This document shows positions 24,214 through 33,743 of a stretch of 64,000 nucleotides of DNA, piece after piece (within the stretch, counting starts at the first letter, position 1; the number at the start of each line of letters is the position of its first letter). The stretch lies in NCBI GenBank assembly GCA_907164885.2, contig OU015498.1:129470151-129534150 (forward strand). The letters are read 5' to 3'. The DNA is from Dolomedes plantarius. Lineage: Eukaryota > Arthropoda > Arachnida > Araneae > Dolomedidae. The position numbers and the translations under genes are program-made. The notes beneath the pieces were generated by a model. It had not been told where the DNA came from and made no database searches. It was given only the letters and a program-made list of their open reading frames with translations.

Positions 24214-24230
24214 AATCGCTGCCTTTTATA

Positions 24231-24685
24231 TGCATATTGATACATATCGATATAGTGTAATGTAAGTCTAGCAAGAGTGCAATATTTAAAGGATCAGTAA
24301 TAGTTGATTATTGAGATATGAACCCCCCCACCCCCGCAGTTTTAAATCCAGTCTTAAAACTGGACCCCGTTTTAAAAATGTTGGGTGACATAAGCCCCAT
24401 AGATAACATTCAAGTCTACATGGTGCCAAAGCTAAATGTTACAAGCTCTAATAGTGAGAAATTTTAAGTTTTCAAATAATTTAATAACAAATTTATGTTC
24501 CTCTGATAAAATTACATAGAACACTCAAAATGAAATTAAGCCACTCATGCAAAGATAAAATCTCGGCAAATTAAGTAGCCATGGACTTAGGCATGGGTCT
24601 AAAAGCTTAATCTGTATTCATGACTACTCAGCATGCTGGACAGGTCAGTTAAAGTTTATCTGCTGTTTGACTTGACAAGCGAACT
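24231..24685. other. no gene seen
   Basis: AT-rich DNA with a C-rich tract near 24325-24340. No supported feature. Confidence 0.4.
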
Positions 24686-25798
24686 AATAATTACAAGATA
24701 AAAAGAACTTTTCATGTACCATGTTTTTAGATTTTCTGTTGAGTCATATAAATTTGACAATTCTATGTATTAATAAATACTTTTAAAATTTTTTTGATGA
24801 ATTATCCCATCAACTCGAAAGAAAATAATCAAATGCGTAATCAATTGCGTTTAACTTTTCGTTCCCGTCCCGGTCGATAGATGGCTGTACCATTCTACAA
24901 AACAAAATTAACTGAAAATGAATTCAATACTGCTTAAAGAGGGTTAAAAGTATCAAAAGAATGCATTGTCTTAGTGTTCTGGGCTATTCTAAAAGTTTCA
25001 AATGTCTAGCTAGTCGGGAAGTAAGTTAAAAATCGATTGTAAGATTTATACTGGACAAACACACAAACAAACCAACAAGAAAGCGAGTTAATAAAAATGG
25101 TAAAAATACGTGTAACCAAATGCAATAATGATAGTTCCCAAAGTACTTCTATTACACATTTAAACTCCTTAACTTTAATTTTGAACCTCTCACACCACGC
25201 CTTATTTTCTACCTAATGATTCAGTTTCACAGACTTTTTGTGCTCTTCATTAGCGTAAATTTCCTTGTTGCATCTTTACGACGAAAGACCGTTTAAAAAA
25301 ATCAAGTTTTGGATCTTCCCTTTCTCATATCAGTAGGCTCTTCTGAGTTTACACCCTCGTTCCAAACTTGATTTATTTCTTGCTTTCCAATTCCTACTTT
25401 CTAATTTGAATTTTTACCATGTTTTTATTAACTCGCTTTCTTGTTTGTGTGTTTGCCCAGCACAAATCTTGCAATCGATTCTTAACTAACTTCCCAACTA
25501 GCTAGACATTTGAAACTTTTAGAATAGCTCAGAATACGATGACAGTGCATTCTTTTAATACTTTTAGCCATCTTTAAGCAGAATTGAATTAATTTTCAGT
25601 TAATTTTGTTGTTTGAAAATTTCTTATAATTGCTGCCTTTATTACGCATTTGATCATTTTCTATCCAGTTGATGGGATAATTCATCAAAAAAAGTTTTAA
25701 AAAGTATTTATTAATACATAGAATTGTCAAGTTTATATGATTCGACAGAAAATTTAAAAACGTGGTATAAAAAGTTCTTTTTATTTTGTAATTATTCT
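24686..25798. repeat. long imperfect inverted repeat, arms about 390-420 bp
   Basis: The left arm (24686-25107) matches the reverse complement of the right arm (25411-25798) at roughly 85-90% by eye, with a few indels. Shared blocks include GACAATTCTATGTATTAATA, ATGAATTATCCCATCAACT, TTCAAATGTCTAGCTAGT and AAGAAAGCGAGTTAATAAAA. The loop is about 300 bp. The outer ends show no clear TIR motif or target duplication. A transcript across it would fold into a long hairpin. Confidence 0.8.
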
Positions 25799-25918
25799 CA
25801 CATACGTTCCTACAGAGTACAAAGCAAGGTTTTCTGAAGAATTGCGACCTCAAGAATCCAATAACAGGAAAGTTAAGTTGTCAATACAACGTAAGGATCA
25901 AACATTAGCATCCAATAT

Positions 25919-25965
25919 TCCGTATTTTTCGGACCATAAGACGCACCGGGCGATAAGACGCACCT
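25919..25965. repeat. TIR-like end of a pogo-type element
   Basis: CCGTATTTTTCGGACCATAA followed by GACGCACC is a recurrent transposon-end motif. It is repeated in part (GCGATAAGACGCACCTC). The matching complement lies at 27184-27209. They may bound one element of about 1.29 kb that later received a Harbinger MITE and other sequence, or be two independent remnants. Confidence 0.45.
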
Positions 25966-26130
25966 CAAATTTATAGGAGGATTTTTTAGAAAAGAATATT
26001 TTGCGATTTGTGTTAAATATGTAAGCATATTGTGGAATTTCCACCCCTTGAAGCCTTGAATACTATTAATATTCTGCTTATAAAACATTAGTGGAACTTT
26101 AAAATCATATGACTCTTTTTGAGGGAATAA

Positions 26131-26316
26131 GGGCCTCTTCACAGAGGAGTCCGTTGCGTTGCGTTAAGGAAAAGATGACGTTGAGACGAAAATAAACCAA
26201 TCATAGGCCTCCAAACGATTAGCAATGAAATTTTTAACGCCTATGATTGGTTTATTTTCGTCTCAAAGTCATCTTTTCTTTAACGCTACGCAACGGACTC
26301 CTATGTGAACAGGCCC
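26131..26316. mobile_element. PIF/Harbinger-type MITE, copy 2
   Basis: The 186-bp near-perfect hairpin starts GGGCCTCTTCACAGAGGAGT, with TAA duplications (26128-26130 and 26317-26319). It is very similar to copy 1 at 7578-7763. Related flanking words (GTGGAATTTCC near 26033 and 26325) suggest it landed within or beside another repeat. Confidence 0.85.
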
Positions 26317-26472
26317 TAAGGCTGTGGAATTTCCTCCCCTCGAAGCATTTCCCGCCAGCGGTGAGCGACAATGCAGTCAGCTGGCCGGGCAGCAGATGGT
26401 GTAACTAAGTACAATAGAGAGGCGCCAAAGCGTCTGAGGACTAGAACACTTCTGCACAATAGTGAAACGCCC

Positions 26473-27050
26473 TGACATGTGCATCGATTCGGAAGTTATC
26501 GATATTATATCGATAATTAAATTAACGGAATTTTGTTCACGAAACTAGGTTCCAACCAATGGGAGACGGACTCAAACGAGCGAGAATTTAAATTTCCCGC
26601 CAGGGAAAAACTTATAAAAGTGACTGATAGATGCTGATAGAGGATGATGATGCGGATAACTGAAATAGCTGAAGCTGATAGCTGATAGCCAAAGCGATTG
26701 CTGATCTTGAGTGATCTTCGAGTGTGGAACTCGGAGAGTCCGCAGGTAAAAAGTGAAGAGATATATCTTCTCTCGGATTTATTTTAGACAAGTTCTAAGT
26801 GACAAAACTTGCACTTAGAAACCTGAGAGCTACTAGCTCTGTTTAGGGGTAACTATCCCTTGATAATGATCTTCAGAATATTCAGCCGATAGTTCGAGCT
26901 GATACTAGCGGATTGTCTTCATCCTTCTGTGTTCCGATCCTGGTTTCAGAGAACCTGACAAACTGTGAATCGTGGTTGTGAAATCTACTCATCTTTACTC
27001 ATACTGTATATTGTGTACCTAGGTATTTATAATAGATATAATAAATTACA
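26473..27050 (+). promoter_or_regulatory. promoter-like module; possible solo LTR or 5' exon
   Basis: In one orientation it holds a perfect TTATCGATA/TATCGATAA palindrome (26496-26516), a CCAAT box (26556-26560), a TATA box (TATAAAAG, 26613-26620), GCTGATAG repeats where the transcript would begin, a consensus splice donor CAG|GTAAA at 26745/26746, and AATAAATTACA at its right end. TG at 26473 and CA at 27050 would make a 578-bp LTR, but no target duplication was found. The alternative is a Pol II promoter with a short 5' exon of an unknown gene. The element arrangement is seen directly; the role is inference. Confidence 0.4.
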
Positions 27051-27123
27051 TATATATAATAAAGATATATAACATATATTATAAATATATATAATATATA
27101 TAACAAAATATTCATTTTATTTT

Positions 27124-27209
27124 AATGTTATTTTCGAACCATAAAACGCAACCCCAATTTTAAATCGATTTTTTTATGTAAAATGGTGCGTCTTATGGTT
27201 CGCACGGTA
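27124..27209. repeat. small palindromic TE remnant with GACGCACC-type ends
   Basis: TATTTTCGAACCATAAAACGC at 27125 and the complement of GAACCATAAGACGCACC at 27184-27201 face each other across about 45 bp. This is the same end motif as at 25919. It is either a tiny MITE or the right terminus of a larger element. Confidence 0.5.
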
Positions 27210-28343
27210 GGTAACCAATAGAACAAATCAATTAGTCTGCATTAGGAAAGAAGTGAGAAAAAAAACAACGAAACACCTTGCTATTCTTTACGGGAAAATA
27301 AAAGGTGGATCTACTTTCTTTTTTTTTTAATCCTCTCTTTGATGTGTTTTCGTACTAGAGAAGGATATCTAAAGTGCATTTTTAAAAAATGAAGGATTAA
27401 GAAAGATGCATTATACAGCAATCTGAAATGGGAAACTTATCAGGGTATTGAACTCAACGATACGATGAACAAAGTGAAATTCTATAAATAAATACAAAAA
27501 GAAAAGTAAGGATGTGTGATAATGACGTCTATGTTAACGAAGAAAAGAATTTGTAATAAAGCCTCCACCGAAGTGTATAAGCCGAATATTCTATTGTCTT
27601 CGAAGGATATAATCCCCCCACTGAGATTTTTCTCCTTCTTAGTAAGCTGTGGCAAATAATAATGCGGAAAGAAAAGGAAAATGAAGAGCTATTCAGTTAA
27701 AATGGAAAGAGGAAATTAAATCTTTTAGAAGAGCCTCCTCTGGTTTCATTAAAGGAACAATAGAAAAATTATGAAATGCTTTAAGCAACTTCAGAAAAAA
27801 AATACAGAAATAAAACTAATGCACAATTCTTGAAGAATAATTTAGTGGAATTTTATAAATATTGTTAAAAGTTAGGAAATCATTGAATTATTCACTTATT
27901 TGCCTGTCTTTAATACAGGTACGCTTAAAACACAATATTAGAGAAGTTATGATCTAAAGCTGATATTTAAATGAATAAAAGAAAAAGAAATTCATGCAGA
28001 TCGTTTAAATTTTTTTCTCTGGTCAAATAGAATGAGAAACAATTATTACTGCAATTTTATTTTTGACTGTCATCCTAAGAAACTCATATTTCAGGTTTTA
28101 TTAGAGGAAAAGTTTAAATTACGAATACATTGCAAAACTAAAATTAAAAGTGGATATATTGTTTCATACTGATATGGTAATATAATGTTTACTCTTGACA
28201 TAAACTATAACTACCATTCAGTTATTGATTAGTGTATTTCACTTCTTCGGCTTACACTGCCATTTTACAAAGTCATAAAAATGAAAAAAAAGTTTCCACC
28301 TAGTTAAAAACTATTCCAAACATAAATGGACGGAAAAGGTAAT
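27210..28343. other. no gene seen
   Basis: AT-rich DNA with no supported reading frame or repeat. Confidence 0.4.
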
Positions 28344-29426
28344 CCACTAAAAAAACTTTTAAAAAGTAAAACAAACGCCAAGCTTCAAAATAAAAGTCAC
28401 GACTAAAAAATGGTGTGATATCAAATATCCAAGCTTATTAAGTTCTGGTACTTAATTTCCTAATGACGAATTTTTCACATCTAAGTGATGTGGTTAAGCA
28501 TGACTTATTGATAGAAACCCTTCTTCCCTAGACCAAACTCATCATAACATGTTTCTCAAAATTTAAGTTTTAAATATTTATACATACCAGGCTTGTCGGC
28601 CGTCTTTTCGTATTTGGAATAAATAAATTTTGTCTGTTAATACTTCGAAAGTATGTTATTTAGTTCTATAAATTATTCATTTTAGTTATTTATGCAAAAT
28701 ATGTGAGTCCTATTATTTGGTTACTTTTAAAATGAATGTAGCAGCAATTTTAAGATGGTCACGAATTATTCTATAGATTTGAAATTTCTTTGCACGTTAG
28801 ATTTGGGCCACGTAACTCCAAAGCATGGTATTCATATTTTTTGTTGTTTAATGCAAAATGTTTCCTCTGGGGAATGACAACATTATTTATTATTTTTCTT
28901 TCTAGCTAACGGTTTGTTTTGTTTGACAACATGCACTAACTTCAAATAGAAGACTGATTAAAATGACTAATATCCCATTAAAAATCTGTTAATAAATGTA
29001 ATTGAGTCCCAGCGCTTAATAAAATTGGATATAACATCATGTTTTGTCGTACCTTTTGTTCGAATGATGCTATAAACATACTGTCTAACAGAGCACCGAA
29101 GTGAGCAATTAAAATCTGAAATTGATGTTTTAAATTCACATTAACTATTTTATTTATTTTTTTAAGACGGCCGCCAAGCTTGGTATGTATAAACATTTAA
29201 AACTTAAATTTTGAGAAACAGGTTATGATGAGTTTGGTCTAGGGAAGAATGGTTTCTATCAACAAGTCATGCTTAACCACATCACTTAGATGTGAAAAAT
29301 TCGTCATTAGGAAATTAAGTACCAGAACTTAATAAGCTTGGATATTTGATATCACACCATTTTTTAGTCGTGACATTTATTTTGAAGCTTGGCGTTTTTT
29401 TTACTTTTTAAAAGTTTTTTTAGTGG
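28344..29426. repeat. long inverted repeat, 263-bp arms, about 96-97% identical
   Basis: The left arm 28344-28606 begins CCACTAAAAAAACTTTTAAA and ends GGCCGTCTT. The right arm 29164-29426 is its complement at the same length with about 10 mismatches and no obvious indel. The loop is 557 bp with no recognised gene. A short minus-strand frame (28978-29196) crosses the right arm and is considered chance. No target duplication flanks the pair, so this is not clearly a transposon. Near-identical arms imply a recent origin or ongoing gene conversion. Confidence 0.85.
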
Positions 29427-29929
29427 ATATCAGTTATTTTTTTTGAAATAGGTAAATAACCATTCACAAACTAGGCTTTTTTGTAGGCAAACAATTGCTT
29501 GATACCTGGAGTCTCATCAACAGTTACAAATGTGTCACTTTGTGAACTTAATTGGAGAACTTATTTGTTTTCTCGAATCTCTGCAATAGGCCCGGTTGAT
29601 TTTTTGTTTTAATTGTAATTTGCATGGCATTTTTCTATTATAGTCAATCTTTATAAACACAATGGGAAATATCGTACTAAACACTATTTATACATCACTA
29701 GCTGTTTGCCCGGCGTTGCCCGGGTATTTATTTGTCTCAATTTTTTTTATTGCACAGGAAAATGAATGGATTTTACATATAGTATAAAATTTAAGTAATT
29801 TAATTTACAGGTATTTAAAAGTAAATACAGTATACAAATGATAAAGTAAAATTACAAATTCACTCTATTATTAATTTAACTCAAAACTTGATTATAAACA
29901 ACATTTTTAATTTCCTATATTCCCCTCAG
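29427..29929. other. AT-rich spacer with repeat-end motif
   Basis: ACTAGCTGTTTGCCCGGCGT at about 29698 resembles a motif often found at the edge of degraded arthropod repeats, and a complementary version (GCACGGGCCACCTAGTTGC) ends the repeat near 38568. Otherwise nothing is recognised. Confidence 0.35.
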
Positions 29930-31010
29930 TGACTCCGAAATTATGGATTCGACACTACTCTCGGTCATTTTGGACATTTTATATTCCCTCTTCTTCCCCC
30001 CTCGCCCCCCCCCATGCTAATAGGGGGCTGAACTTGCACTTAAACGACATCAGGAGTGTCACTAATAATCTCACCGGCCCCGAAAACTATGGATTCAACA
30101 CCACTATCGGTCATTTTGGAAATTTTATATTCCCCCTTCTTACCCCCTCGCCCCCCTATGCTAATGGGGGGGCTGAACTTGCACTTAAACGACACCGGGA
30201 GTGTCACAATTAATCTCAGCGACCCCGAAAACTATGGATTCGACACTACTCTCGGTCATTTTGGAGATTTTATATTCCTTCTTCCTTCCCCCCTCGCCCC
30301 CCCCCTATGCTAATGGGGGGCTGAACTTGCACTTAAACGACATCAGGAGTGTCACTATTAATCTTAGCGACCCCGAAAACTATGGATTCGACACTACTCT
30401 CTGTCATTTTGGAGATTTTATATTCCCCCCTCACCCCCTATGGTAATGGGGGGGGCTGAACTTGCACTTAAACGACATCGGGAATGTCACTATTAATCTC
30501 ACCGGCCCCGAAAACTATGGATTCAACACTACTATCGGTCATTTTGGAGATTTTATATTGCCCCTTCTTACCCCCTCGCCCCCCCCCTATGCTAATGGGG
30601 GGGGCTGAACTTGCACTTGAACGACATCAGGAGTGTCACTATTAATCTTAGCGACCCCGAAAACTATGGATTCGACACTACTCTCTGTCATTTTGGAGAT
30701 TTTATATTCCCCCCTCACCCCCTATGGTAATGGGGGGGGGCTGAACTTGCACTTAAACGACACCGGGAGTGTCACTATTAATCTCAGCGACCCCGAAAAC
30801 TATGGATTCGACACTACTCTCGGTCATTTTGGAGATTTTATATTCCCTCTTCTTCCCCCCCCCCCCCCCCCCCCCCTATGCTAATGGAGGGCTGAACTTG
30901 CACTTAAACGACATCAGGAGTGTCAGTATTAATCTTAGCGACCCCGAAAACTATGGATTCCACAGTGATATCAATCGTTTTCAATTATTTTTATATGTGC
31001 CCCCCCCCCC
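29930..31010 (+). repeat. GC-rich tandem array, eight units of 135-151 bp
   Basis: CTATGGATTC-type anchors fall at 29941, 30087, 30232, 30380, 30515, 30664, 30800 and 30951, giving spacings of 146, 145, 148, 135, 149, 136 and 151. Each unit carries CCCCGAAAACTATGG, TCATTTTGGAGATTTTATAT and CTGAACTTGCACTTAAACGAC. In most units a C-run, ATGCTAAT or TATGGTAAT, and a G-run follow one another. From unit 3 on, long and short units alternate, making a dimer of about 284 bp. Overlapping open frames through it repeat the same peptide and are not taken as genes. The right flank (31055-31145, AGTCCAGCCGTTTAGGAGTT) looks like the 3' end of an interspersed repeat. Confidence 0.9.
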
Positions 31011-31387
31011 TATGGTGTCTTATTGTGAATCTAAACCATTCTCGAATCATCTTAATGGGACACACAAAATTTCAGAAAAATCAGTCCAGCCGTTTAGGAG
31101 TTCAGTGAAATACACGCGGACAGAAGAAATATATATATAAAGATGAATCATTTGCTATATGTATATTTTATATTTGGGTTGCCACAACGTATATGTATAT
31201 TTTATTGAGAAATTAATATTTCTTTAATTTGCAAACCCATGTGGTTGTAGCGGAAAGGGAAATATGAATAATAATTAATCCTTATTATTTGAATTCAATC
31301 CTTAGTATATTCTATGGACATTTAAAACAAACAAACAAATACGGACACACATATGCAAAATAATTAAAAATTCTCCAGAAGAAAAAG

Positions 31388-31462
31388 AAGCCTTTTGCGG
31401 GATTCGAACTCGCGCCCATGGAGTGGAAGGCAGATGTCTTGACCACTAAGCCACTTTGGTTT
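31388..31462 (-). repeat. tRNA-like sequence (pseudogene or SINE head), Gly-like
   Basis: On the minus strand: AAGTGGCTTAGTGGTCAAGA (A box), CTGCCTTCCAC (anticodon-arm-like with TCC), and GCGAGTTCGAATCCCGC (T arm and B box). The anticodon stem is not complementary and the acceptor halves do not pair, so it cannot be a functional tRNA. It is either a tRNA-Gly-derived pseudogene or the head of a SINE without a recognised body. Confidence 0.55.
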
Positions 31463-32095
31463 TATGAGAGGCGACACTCTCAATTCTTCTATGATTGAAC
31501 GGTTGGGAAAAATACCGGTGTAGCTCAGTAATGGTTGCCATTTTGGTGTACTATCGCCCTGAGATGCTAATTAAACATAGAAATATTTATTTTTTTTAAC
31601 TGAAACATATAAATGATTTTAAGTTAGCGAATAACTTATCGAAAAAACCAAGCCTCAATCGAATCTGTTCAATATTAAACTCTACAGGTCTTCTTAAAAT
31701 GTTGAAGGAGATCTTCGTTGGCGAGAAGTAAAATCTAGCAAAATACCTAACTTTACGGAAAATTAAAAATTCCATCTCGGTTAATTTTTAACTTGGAAAG
31801 TCCATTTTTATCTCAATTTAAAGTACTCGCTGATAGGATTATTCTACTTTTTGTTTTCATTTTGTACGATGCTTGGTTCATTCAGAATTTTATAATTTAC
31901 GCAAACTGCTTTAACATGGGGAGAATAGGAGCAAGCGGTGCAGAGTATATAAGCAGTAAGTGGTCTGACGAATTTTTGTACTTGGCGCGTTTATTCATTT
32001 GGCGTCTATTTTGTCTTTTTTAGCTTGGCGTTGCAGGTCGACCGCCCTGCTTGATAATGATAAATATTTGACGACATATGTCGTCATCTCAATAG
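31463..32095. other. no gene seen
   Basis: AT-rich DNA. A plus-strand frame at 31793-32023 has no motif. Confidence 0.35.
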
Positions 32096-32470
32096 TTTGT
32101 TGTTGTTGTTTCCAATCCCTTTGGTGTAGGCCTACACCAAGTCCAAAGGACCTAGGTCCTTGACGAAGGGTAGTAGGCAGCTTCACTGTAAGGCAAGGTA
32201 CCACTAGGGCTGAAGTCTGACTTGACCTCGAAGAACATCAGTCCCGTAATTTTGAACCGAGTCAAGTGACGAGACCGAAACACTTGATCCCGCACCTCCA
32301 GAGGTAAATTTGAGAACTTGGAGGACATTGTAGCCACGACCTGTTTTACGTGTCCCGGCCACCATTAGTGAACACGGCGGTGGATTTGCAGCGACGAGCA
32401 TCGAACCAGGGACGTTCAGATCACAGGCCTGCTGTTCTTGCAAACTGGGCCACCGCGCCATCATCTGCAT
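32096..32470 (-). repeat. tRNA-derived SINE with (CAA)n tail
   Basis: This is a complete-looking copy on the minus strand: head GATGGCGCGGTGGCCCAGTT and B box GGTTCGATGCTCG, body with TCCTCCAAGTTCTCAAATTTA and ACTTGACTCGGTTC, and a CAACAACAACAAA tail at 32097-32113. CATCTCAATAG beside the tail and CATCTGCATAG beyond the head may be an imperfect target duplication. Same family as 13018-13320 and 20331-20966. Confidence 0.75.
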
Positions 32471-33211
32471 AGTTTTTATTAGCAAATTATTGATTATACT
32501 TATGGGGAGTTAAGGCTTAGTAATATGCTGAAATTCTTTTTGTATGATCTTGTGTCAAAAGATTTCCCCTGATAACATTTAATTCCATTCACTGCACCAT
32601 ACATTTTTTCCATTCTATCTTCTATGATTACGGTCACTTATTTTTTAATTGCCATTTACCGGACAAATAATTGCTTTATATAATAAGTTTTAATGCTTCC
32701 TAAGATGAAAGCTAAACTTCCCAAATTCATTTTACCTCCTGCAACCCAAAGGTAAACATTTTTAGAAAAACATATTTTCATTGCTAATAATCTAATTGCG
32801 GTTTCTATCATATTCAGTGTTTGGTGAAAGGGTGTGTATTCGTTAAATCTTTTTATCTCGGTTGTTGAAGCATACGTATACTTTAAAAATTTAAATATCT
32901 GAGAAATATGAAACTTCAGGACTGCTAATCATTTTGTTTCTGAGACTAATTTGATTATTTTGAACTGTTTCTCGATTCGAGGAATGTAATTTATACCCCA
33001 AAATTTATTGTTGAATTTATTTAGATTATAGAAATTCAAATTAACCAAGAAAATTTTATATATGGTGAGGAATTACTTGTTTTTTGTTTCAAACTAGTTT
33101 TTTGTATGCATTTTTTCTTTCATGCTGAAACATTTTTCAGACTTATCACTCTTCTCGAATGCGAAAGGATAAGGCAGTGTCATGCAAATTTGGGAATGAT
33201 TACTTAGAGCA
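32471..33211. other. no gene seen
   Basis: AT-rich DNA without recognised features. Confidence 0.4.
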
Positions 33212-33290
33212 GTGGTTCTTAACCTTTTTAATAGACCACATCCCTTGAATCTGAAAAATAAGCTCTCGCACCCCTTGAAAAATGTGTTTC
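33212..33290. repeat. hAT-type terminal motif, single end
   Basis: GCAGTGGTTCTTAACCTTTT followed by AGACCACATCCCTTG is a classic hAT/Charlie-like 5' end. No complementary end was found downstream in the window, so this is an orphan terminus or the other end has decayed. Confidence 0.45.
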
Positions 33291-33672
33291 TGCTTTTTAT
33301 TTAGGAAAAAGACATTTATTGCAAGATAATTTATTTGTTGCCTAAAAATTAATTCATTCACAATACATACTATATTATTACATACAAAACAATATCTACA
33401 TTTTTAATGGCTACGTTGTTGTTGTTTGTTCATAATTATCTTTTTAAAGCGAGACTCTCACAGAGGTAAGTGGTGGCAAATGGTAAAAATGTCTCTATTG
33501 CTGCTTTTGCCAATTCTAGATAAAGTTCTAACTGCGTATACCAGAACTGTCCATTGAGTTTAGATCAAACAAAGATGGATTGAGTTTCCATCTATTAATT
33601 TTGCTTATATTTCCTGTGGAAAAGTATCCATAAAATGATTCACTCAAATGGTAATTTTCATTAAAAATTTAG

Positions 33673-33705
33673 AACCTTCTCTCTCTCTCTGTCTCTCTCT
33701 CTCTC

Positions 33706-33741
<36 letters not shown>

Positions 33742-33743
33742 CC
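33673..33743. repeat. compound microsatellite (CT)n(TA)n(TG)n
   Basis: Consecutive CT, TA and TG dinucleotide runs. No function is inferred. Confidence 0.9.

Larger units (their letters stand above)
23179..24230 (-). mobile_element. Ty3/gypsy fragment: 3' end of pol plus 3' LTR
   Basis: Read on the minus strand, the order is integrase C-terminus (24213-23638), a short spacer, a purine-rich GCGCGGGGAGTGG polypurine-tract-like motif, then an LTR. Everything 5' of the integrase core is missing, with the break near 24215-24235. It differs from the gypsy family at 45955 and 58549: the integrase ends in a GPFPVVSRTDKLFKIVVNGK-type GPY/F region. It is an old, truncated copy. Confidence 0.75.

Noticed and set aside
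25919..27209. A single 1.29-kb transposon bounded by GACGCACC-type ends
   Set aside because: Not asserted: the left end lacks a clear TA flank and the right end forms its own small palindrome, so two independent remnants are equally likely.
29930..31010. Possible CRISPR array or repeat protein gene
   Set aside because: The units are 135-151 bp without short repeat/unique spacer structure, the setting is eukaryotic, and the repeated peptide shifts frame with the variable C and G runs.
31388..31462. Functional tRNA-Gly gene
   Set aside because: A and B boxes are present, but the acceptor and anticodon stems do not pair.
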